Positions 53,761-64,000 of a DNA stretch of 64,000 nucleotides are shown piece after piece. Position 1 is the first letter of the stretch. The number at the start of each line of letters is the position of its first letter. The position numbers and the translations under genes are program-made. The DNA is from Prado023 sp963700475 (GTDB taxonomy: Bacteria > Actinomycetota > Actinomycetes > S36-B12 > CAIYMF01). A model generated the notes under the pieces. The model saw only the letters and a list, made by a program, of their open reading frames with translations. It made no database searches and was not told where the DNA came from. The stretch covers positions 310,001 to 374,000 of the forward strand of contig CAVOXR010000005.1 in assembly GCA_963700475.1 (NCBI GenBank). Direction: 5' to 3'.

Positions 53761-55077
53761 ATGACACTCGACCCATCCGCGGCAGCGGGGGCGTCGTTCG
53801 GCGGGGCCTCGGTCCTCGACGACCTCGCCTGGCGTGGCCTCATCGCCCACAGCACCGACCTCGATGCCTTGCGCGCCGAGCTGGCGACCGGCCCCATCAC
53901 CCTCTACTGCGGCTTCGACCCCACGGCCCCCAGCCTGCATGTGGGGCACCTGGCCCAGACGCTGACCGCACGCAGGTTCCAGCTTGCCGGTCACCTCCCC
54001 CTCGCCCTCGTCGGCGGGGCAACAGGGATGATCGGTGACCCCAAGCCCACCAGCGAGCGCACGCTCAACGAGGCCGAGGTCGTGGTGGCGTGGTCGGACG
54101 GGATCCGCCGTCAGCTCGAGCGGTTCTTCGACTTCGAGGGCCCGGCTGCAGCCCGGATGGTCAACAACCACGACTGGACCGCGCCCATGTCGGTGATCGA
54201 GTTCCTCCGTGACATCGGCAAGCACTTCAGCGTCAACCGGATGCTCGACCGTGAGGCGGTGGCCCGGCGCCTGGCCGACCAGGGCATCTCGTTCACCGAG
54301 TTCAGCTACGTCCTGCTGCAGTCCATGGACTACCTCGAGCTGTACCGACGCTACGGCTGCCGGCTGCAGACCGGCGGCTCGGACCAGTTCGGGAACATCG
54401 TGGCCGGCGTCGACCTCGTGCGCCGGGTTGAGGGTGCGTCGGTCCACGCCCTGACCACGCCCCTGATGACCAAGGCCGACGGCACCAAGTTCGGCAAGAC
54501 CGAGGGCGGGGCTGTGTGGCTCGATCCCGAGCTCACCAGCCCGTATGCCTTCTACCAGTTCTGGCTCAACACCGACGACCGTGACGTCGCGGGCAACCTG
54601 CGCATGTTCTCCTTCCGCACCAGGGAGGAGATCGAGGCACTCGATGTGGAGGTCGCTGAACGCCCGGCTGCCCGAGCCGGCCAGCGGGCCCTGGCCCAGG
54701 AGCTGACCGAGATGGTGCACGGCGCCCCGGCCCTGGCGGCCGTGGAGGCGGCGTCGCGCGCCCTGTTCGGCTCCGGGGAGCTTCGTGAGGTTCCTGAGGC
54801 GACTCTGGACGCCGCCCTGCGCGAGACGGAGTTCGGTGAGCTCGTCGTCCCGACAGGATCCGCCGTGGGGGCCATCGACCTCCTGGTGGCCGCCGGGCTC
54901 GCCGCATCCAAGGGCGCCGCGCGACGGACCATCGCGGAGGGCGGGGCCTCGGTCAACAACGTGCGCATCGCTGACGAATCGGCCTCCTTCACGTCCGCCG
55001 ACACCCTGGCTGGCGGATGGTTGGTCGTCCGCCGGGGCAGGCGGGCGGTCGCTGGCGTCCGCGTGGTCCCGGGCTGA
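53761..55077 (+). CDS. tyrS: Tyrosyl-tRNA synthetase
   Basis: 438 residues. Class I core: YCGFDPTAPSLHVGHLAQ (HIGH-type motif as HVGH), GGATGMIGDPKPTSERTL, GGSDQFGNIVAGVDLVRR and the KMSKS-type loop TKADGTKFGKTEG, where KFGKT is the usual variant. The C-terminal S4 domain is complete (AGLAASKGAARRTIAEGGASVNN). ATG at 53761 gives MTLDPSAAAG. It precedes the rrn operon on the same strand. Confidence 0.95.
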   Translation: MTLDPSAAAGASFGGASVLDDLAWRGLIAHSTDLDALRAELATGPITLYCGFDPTAPSLHVGHLAQTLTARRFQLAGHLPLALVGGATGMIGDPKPTSERTLNEAEVVVAWSDGIRRQLERFFDFEGPAAARMVNNHDWTAPMSVIEFLRDIGKHFSVNRMLDREAVARRLADQGISFTEFSYVLLQSMDYLELYRRYGCRLQTGGSDQFGNIVAGVDLVRRVEGASVHALTTPLMTKADGTKFGKTEGGAVWLDPELTSPYAFYQFWLNTDDRDVAGNLRMFSFRTREEIEALDVEVAERPAARAGQRALAQELTEMVHGAPALAAVEAASRALFGSGELREVPEATLDAALRETEFGELVVPTGSAVGAIDLLVAAGLAASKGAARRTIAEGGASVNNVRIADESASFTSADTLAGGWLVVRRGRRAVAGVRVVPG

Positions 55078-55160
55078 GTGCCTGACGGCGCCCGAGCTGG
55101 GTCCCTGGGAGCCGAAAGAGCCCACCACATGGGCGGTTTCGTGCTCACAGGGGAGGGGAT

Positions 55161-55190
55161 TTGACCGGGTCCGATGGGCTCGCGTACAGT
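55161..55190 (+). promoter_or_regulatory. rrn promoter P1
   Basis: TTGACC (55161-55166), 18-bp spacer, TACAGT (55185-55190), preceded by GGGGAT. It lies 84 bp after tyrS. Confidence 0.7.
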
Positions 55191-55370
55191 TCTACCTACC
55201 GACCGCGAGGGAGGAACGAACGGCCAGTAAGTCCCTGAAGGGCAGGCCGGCCGGTCCCTGGCAGAGGCTCCCGGAGCAGAGAATGCGCAGTTCGCTGCGC
55301 GCCTGCACCGGGCACAACAGAAGGACTGACTTGCCGGGCCGCTATGCGGTCGAGCACCGCAGACCGGGAT

Positions 55371-55399
55371 TTGACTCCCGCAAGCGAGCAGGCTAAGTT
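55371..55399 (+). promoter_or_regulatory. rrn promoter P2
   Basis: TTGACT (55371-55376), 17-bp spacer, TAAGTT (55394-55399), preceded by the same GGGAT as P1. Tandem promoters of this quality are typical of rRNA operons. Confidence 0.75.
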
Positions 55400-55628
55400 A
55401 GTGGAGTTGCCCCGGCGCGGAAGCCAAGCTGACGCAAGGGTGCGCAATCGCTCCTTGAGAACTCAACAGCGTGCCGAAAGTCAATGCCAATTTTTTAACC
55501 CCGTCCGCGGTTGGCGCAAGTCGATCGTGGCGGAGATTCCTTTGGTATGACATCAAGCAAGTCAGCTTGAGGTCTTGCCAGAGATCAACTGAGGTTAACA
55601 AGTTTCTGGGGTTCGCCCCAGAGCAAAC
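55400..55628 (+). other. rrn leader with conserved antitermination/processing element
   Basis: Contains CCTTGAGAACTCAACAG (55452-55468), the conserved actinobacterial rRNA leader element; a related CTTGAGAACTGCACAG recurs in the 16S-23S spacer just before 23S. No protein gene is credible in 55078-55628. Confidence 0.65.
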
Positions 55629-60594
<4,966 letters not shown>

Positions 60595-60667
60595 TCACAA
60601 TCATTTCTTATGTTTGCGTCCACTGTGCGGTTCCCGAGATACGGTCGGGGATCATATCTCAATAGAG

Positions 60668-60784
60668 TTTCGGCAGTCATAGCGAGAGGGAAACGCCCGG
60701 TCCCATTCCGAACCCGGAAGCTAAGCTTCTCAGCGCCGATGGTACTGCAAGGGGGACCTTGTGGGAGAGTAGGACGCTGCCGGA
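60668..60784 (+). rRNA. rrf: 5S ribosomal RNA
   Basis: About 117 nt, 73 nt after 23S. CGGCAGTCATAGCGAGAGGG at the 5' end, CCCATTCCGAACCCGGAAG in loop B/C and GGGAGAGTAGGACGCTGCCG at the 3' end; the termini pair. Confidence 0.96.
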
Positions 60785-60793
60785 CATTCTTTC

Positions 60794-60826
60794 GAAAAGG
60801 GTCGCCCCATTGGGGCGGCCCTTTTC
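60794..60826 (+). terminator. rrn terminator
   Basis: 15-bp stem GAAAAGGGTCGCCCC (60794-60808) / GGGGCGGCCCTTTTC (60812-60826) with one G-T pair and a 3-nt loop, followed by GCTTTCTT. It resembles classic intrinsic terminators more than most in this window. The remaining gap to 60998 shows no gene. Confidence 0.8.
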
Positions 60827-60998
60827 GCTTTCTTGGGTCCGCCTGGCCCCGCGATTCCTGGCCTGACGGCGGTGAATGTGCGGTGCGGCGACGCTCGGGC
60901 GAGTGCTCGTAGCACGGGTCGGGGCAGATGGGCTCCGGTGAAGTAGGGCGGCAGAGGTTCCGACCTCGGTAGGCTGACCCGGTCGAGAGGGATGGTCA

Positions 60999-62759
60999 AT
61001 GAGCGACAAGCAGTCCGGTGAGGGATCCCCTCGCAACTCATCCAGTGGGTCTGGGGGGTCGCGGGGTTCCTCGGGTGGCTCCAGCCATTCCGGTGGCAGC
61101 AGCGGTTCGAAGAGCGGAGGCGGACAGAGCCGGGGGTCGCGACCTCCCTCGTCGGGCGCCGGCAAACCTCGTTCGAGCGGTGGGTCCTCGTCGGGCGCCG
61201 GCAAGCCCCGTTCGAGCGGTGGGTCCTCGTCGGGCGCCGGCAAACCTCGTTCGAGCGGTGGGTCCTCGTCGGGCGGTGGGAATCCGAGGTCCGGTGGGAA
61301 GCCGGGTTCGGCGCCGACGCGTTCCTCAGGTTCGACATCCTCCAAGGGCGGCTCGAGTTCGAGCTCGCCGTCGGGCAGTTCGCGGCCACCCTCGAGCTCC
61401 AGTGCCCGGCCGTCCTCGCGTCCTGGCGGGTCGGTGCCGGCTTCTGATCGTCAGACCTCCTCGGGCTCGAGGCCGCCGTCAGGCACGTCCCGGCCATCCT
61501 CTGGGTCCACCCGACCCTCGTCGAGCCGTCCGTCCGGGAGCGGTTCGGGGTCATCCAGCTCCGGCACGGCTTCGCGTGGGGCAAGCACGGGCAGTGGGCA
61601 GGGCCGATCGGCCGAGCAGGTTCGGGCCCCACGCTCGGACAGGGCACCATCGTCGAGGAGCGGGGACTCTCATGGCGGTTCCGAGCGGCCGGGCTCTTCG
61701 AGATCAGGCAGCTCTCGCTCCTCATCGGATCGCGCTGGCAGCGATCGGTCCTCGTCGGGTGCTGGGCCGAGCCGGTCCTCGTCCGGAACGGGTTCCGGTC
61801 GGCCGTCCTCGGGTGACCGCTCCAGCGGCGCCTCCAGGGACTCCCGAGCCGGTGGTTCCCCCAGCCGCAGCGGTGGCGATCGCGCGCCCCGGGCCGGCGG
61901 TCAGCGTGACTCGCGCGGTTCGCGGCCCGAGTCGCGGCCGGCTCCCCGTGACTCAGGGGTCAGGGACCCTCAGCTTCCCGAGGGCGTCGACGTCTCCGAG
62001 TTGGATCGCGTGACCCTGAACTCGCTGCGCACCCTTCCCGACGGACTGGCCGAGATCGTCGCCCTGCATCTCGCGGCGGCCGCACGGCTCCTGGCCGACG
62101 ATCCCGAACGTGCCCTGGCGCACACCAGGGCGGCGTCACGCCGGGCCGGTCGGGTTGCCATCGTGCGTGAGGCTGTCGGTGTCGCTGCCTACGCGGCCGG
62201 CGACTACGGGACCGCCCTCACGGAGTTGAAGGCCGCGTCCCGGATCTCGGGATCCTCGGACTACCTGCCGATGATCGCCGACTGCGAGCGTGGACTGGGC
62301 CGCCCGGAGCGGGCGCTGGCCCTTGCCTCGTCGCCGGAGGCCAGCACCCTGGATCGTGCCGGGAAGGTCGAACTCCTCATCGTCGCTGCCGGGGCGCGTC
62401 GCGACCTCGGGCAGCCTGAGGCTGCCGTGCTCACGTTGCAGGTCCCGGCCCTGAAGTCCCGCGGCCAGGGGGAGTGGCTGGCTCGCCTGCGTTACGCCTA
62501 CGCCGACGCGCTGCTCGAGGTGGGTCGAGTCGGTGAGGCTCGCGAGTGGTTCGTGCGTTCGGCGGAGGTGGATCCCGAGTTCTCCACGGACGCTGCAGAA
62601 CGCGTCAGCGAGCTGGACGGGATCACCTTCGACGAGCTCGAGGAGGTTGACGAACCCGAGTCGGCCGACGACTCCGGTGCCACGGCCGAGGCCGACCCCA
62701 CGGCGCTGCGCGACGAGTCGACGGAAGGGCAGCCGGGCCGGGACGGCGATGGTCGGTGA
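60999..62759 (+). CDS. TPR-like protein with long Ser/Gly-rich N-terminal region
   Basis: 586 residues. About the first 330 are low-complexity Ser/Gly/Arg/Pro with few hydrophobic residues, probably disordered, and include three 13-residue repeats. The C-terminal ~220 residues are helical tetratricopeptide-like repeats: LHLAAAARLLADDPERALAHTRAA, VGVAAYAAGDYGTALTELKAA, LPMIADCERGLGRPERALALA, ADALLEVGRVGEAREWFVRSAE. An acidic tail ends the protein. A TPR protein between tyrS and the HAD phosphatase/tlyA genes is a conserved actinobacterial arrangement (Rv1691 in M. tuberculosis). Role unknown. Stop overlaps the next gene. Confidence 0.82.
   Translation: MSDKQSGEGSPRNSSSGSGGSRGSSGGSSHSGGSSGSKSGGGQSRGSRPPSSGAGKPRSSGGSSSGAGKPRSSGGSSSGAGKPRSSGGSSSGGGNPRSGGKPGSAPTRSSGSTSSKGGSSSSSPSGSSRPPSSSSARPSSRPGGSVPASDRQTSSGSRPPSGTSRPSSGSTRPSSSRPSGSGSGSSSSGTASRGASTGSGQGRSAEQVRAPRSDRAPSSRSGDSHGGSERPGSSRSGSSRSSSDRAGSDRSSSGAGPSRSSSGTGSGRPSSGDRSSGASRDSRAGGSPSRSGGDRAPRAGGQRDSRGSRPESRPAPRDSGVRDPQLPEGVDVSELDRVTLNSLRTLPDGLAEIVALHLAAAARLLADDPERALAHTRAASRRAGRVAIVREAVGVAAYAAGDYGTALTELKAASRISGSSDYLPMIADCERGLGRPERALALASSPEASTLDRAGKVELLIVAAGARRDLGQPEAAVLTLQVPALKSRGQGEWLARLRYAYADALLEVGRVGEAREWFVRSAEVDPEFSTDAAERVSELDGITFDELEEVDEPESADDSGATAEADPTALRDESTEGQPGRDGDGR
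61149..61265 (+). repeat. Three 39-bp tandem coding repeats
   Basis: Units 61149-61187, 61188-61226 and 61227-61265 encode SSGAGKPRSSGGS; units 1 and 3 are identical and unit 2 differs at two third-codon positions (AAG and CCC for AAA and CCT). A degenerate fourth copy (SSGGGNPRSGG) follows. Confidence 0.85.
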
Positions 62760-63939
62760 GGCGTCCGAGGGATCGCCGTCGGTGACGCGCGCGGACGGCT
62801 CGGCAATCGGCGCCCTCGGCTCATCGGTGGCCCCGCTGGCGGCACTCCACGATGTGGCGCTGCTTGACCTCGACGGAGTGGTGTACGTCGGCGCCGGGGC
62901 GGTGCCCCATGCGGCCGAGGCCCTGGATGCCGCCCTCGCGGAGCACGCCATGCGTTCGGCCTTCGTCACGAACAACGCTGCGCGCACCCCTGCCACGGTC
63001 GCCGCACACCTGGTGGACCTCGGTGTGCGGGCGGTGCCTTCGGATGTGGTGACCTCCGCTCAGGCTGGCGCGCGCATGCTCGCCGAGCGACTGCCCGAGG
63101 GATCGCACGTTCTGGTGATCGGCGGACCCGGGGTCGGTGCTGCGCTTCGTGAGCGCGGGCTGGTGCCCGTGGAGTCCGTCGACGACGGGGCCGTTGCGCT
63201 GATGCAGGGCTACGGCCCGGACGTCGGCTGGCGGCAGCTCGCCGAGGGTTCGCTCGCGATCGTTCGTGGCCTGCCCTGGGTTGCCACCAACCTCGACCGG
63301 ACCATCCCGACCCCGCGCGGGAGGGTCCTCGGCAACGGGTCGATGGTCGAGGCGCTCCGGTACGCCACGGGGGTCGAGCCGCTGGTGGCCGGGAAGCCAG
63401 AGCCGCCGCTGATGATCGAGTCGGTCGAGCGATCAGGCGCGGTGCGTCCGATCGTGGTGGGAGATCGGCTCGACACCGACATCGAGGGCGCAAACCGCTC
63501 CGGGATCCCCTCCCTGCTTGTGCTCACCGGTGTCACGGACTGGCAGGACCTGCTCCACGTGGCGCCGCCGTACCGCCCCAGCTATCTGGGCCTGGACCTG
63601 CGGGCGCTGCTCACCTCGGCGCCTGCGGTCGAGGTGCGGTGGGGCACCGGCGTGGTCGAGGGCCGGTGTGGTGCCATCGCTGTGCGGATCCCCACGGGAG
63701 GGTCCGACGGCGCAGCTCGTCACCCGGGGGCGAGTGTCGGGTCGGACGGGGGGCAACCAGACCTGGGTGACCTCTGGTGGCTCCCCGAGAGCCTCCGTGG
63801 TGCCAGCGGGGGTGCAGACGGCGCCCCAAGCGAGATCGACCTGGACCTGGTTCGGGCTGTTGTCGCGGCCACGTGGTCGATTGCCGACGCCGGCGCAGCG
63901 ATCACAGGGCCGGCGCACGTGCATGCCGCGACCGGGTGA
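62749..63939 (+). CDS. HAD-IIA family phosphatase
   Basis: 396 residues. HAD motif 1 LLDLDGVVY with nucleophile and acid Asp, motif 2 FVTNNAAR, cap-domain region GYGPDVGWRQLAEGSLAI, motif 3 AGKPEPP with Lys and motif 4 VVGDRLDTDIEGANRSG. Closest in layout to NagD/p-nitrophenyl-phosphatase-like enzymes and to M. tuberculosis Rv1692, reported as a phosphatase acting on glycerol phosphate. The C-terminal ~100 residues (after LRALLTSAP) are extra and little conserved. ATG at 62749 overlaps the TPR gene. Confidence 0.88.
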   Translation: MVGEASEGSPSVTRADGSAIGALGSSVAPLAALHDVALLDLDGVVYVGAGAVPHAAEALDAALAEHAMRSAFVTNNAARTPATVAAHLVDLGVRAVPSDVVTSAQAGARMLAERLPEGSHVLVIGGPGVGAALRERGLVPVESVDDGAVALMQGYGPDVGWRQLAEGSLAIVRGLPWVATNLDRTIPTPRGRVLGNGSMVEALRYATGVEPLVAGKPEPPLMIESVERSGAVRPIVVGDRLDTDIEGANRSGIPSLLVLTGVTDWQDLLHVAPPYRPSYLGLDLRALLTSAPAVEVRWGTGVVEGRCGAIAVRIPTGGSDGAARHPGASVGSDGGQPDLGDLWWLPESLRGASGGADGAPSEIDLDLVRAVVAATWSIADAGAAITGPAHVHAATG

Positions 63940-63982
63940 TCCAGCGGACGGGCGGTACCCTGCTGGCAGGGAAGGGGCCGCA

Positions 63983-64000
63983 GTGATCGATATCGTCAGG
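63983..64000 (+). CDS. Possible start of the next gene, cut by the window end
   Basis: GTG at 63983 opens a frame reading MIDIVR to the last base, with GAAGGGG seven to twelve nt upstream. In related genomes a small protein gene followed by tlyA occupies this place. Only six codons are visible, so the identity is a guess from context. Confidence 0.3.

Noticed and set aside
61018..62013. Frame-shifted Arg/Ala-rich open frames over the Ser/Gly-rich gene
   Set aside because: The low-complexity DNA is open in several frames; only the 60999 frame continues into the TPR domain and has the expected overlap with the next gene.

Overview
The window is chromosomal DNA from a high-GC Actinomycetota. 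The 16S and 23S sequences are actinobacterial in character. Gene order matches a conserved actinobacterial block also known from Mycobacterium tuberculosis: infC-rpmI-rplT, an rRNA methyltransferase, pheST, argCJBD-argR-argGH, tyrS, then a TPR protein and a HAD phosphatase. Many starts are GTG, genes often overlap by 4 bp (GTGA/ATGA), and several promoters look leaderless.

Layout. 1-4.3 kb: fatty-acid beta-oxidation fusion enzyme, TetR regulator, acVLRF1-like release factor and a TesB-like thioesterase. 4.3-16 kb: RDD membrane protein, secreted ARB-07466-type protein, DEAD-box helicase with a structured leader, alpha/beta hydrolase, OmpR-type regulator / histidine kinase / GerMN lipoprotein (MtrAB-LpqB-like), P450 plus CBS-domain protein, an APH-like kinase and a membrane-anchored lysozyme-fold protein. 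15-21 kb: rsgA-aroA, SRAP protein, TEX30-like hydrolase, then a small accessory patch with a broken DUF222-HNH gene and an IS110-type transposase remnant. 21-27 kb: rpe-ribD-ribE-ribBA-ribH (riboflavin) followed by hisE-hisG. 26.7-31.4 kb, minus strand: secreted S8 protease with a tryptophan pentapeptide array, a multi-TM sensor kinase and a stand-alone receiver. 31.5-43 kb: carboxyltransferase, SseB, DUF1844, infC-rpmI-rplT, rRNA methyltransferase, SulP transporter, pheS-pheT, DUF1707 protein. 43-53 kb: FTR1 iron permease, SDR, arginine cluster with two near-identical ArgR-type operators. 53-64 kb: cupin, tyrS, a complete rrn operon (two promoters, 16S, spacer without tRNA, 23S, 5S, terminator), TPR protein, HAD phosphatase and the first codons of another gene.

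A recurrent feature is single-base frame disruption inside otherwise well-conserved genes, including housekeeping ones: the beta-oxidation enzyme, one or both kinases, P450, ribE, S8 protease, pheT, argD and the HNH gene, about 20 events in all. Because pheT, ribE and argD are affected and reading resumes exactly in the neighbouring frame, residual sequencing indels are the most economical reading. Real decay is more credible for the HNH/IS110 patch and cannot be excluded for the protease/kinase operon. Interrupted genes are annotated over their full reconstructed span.

The most intriguing locus is the S8 protease / sensor kinase / receiver cluster, whose protease ends in 23 uninterrupted Trp-centred pentapeptides. 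The cleanest regulatory observation is a shared 18-bp palindrome in front of argC and argG, which in argC overlaps the -10 element of an apparently leaderless promoter.
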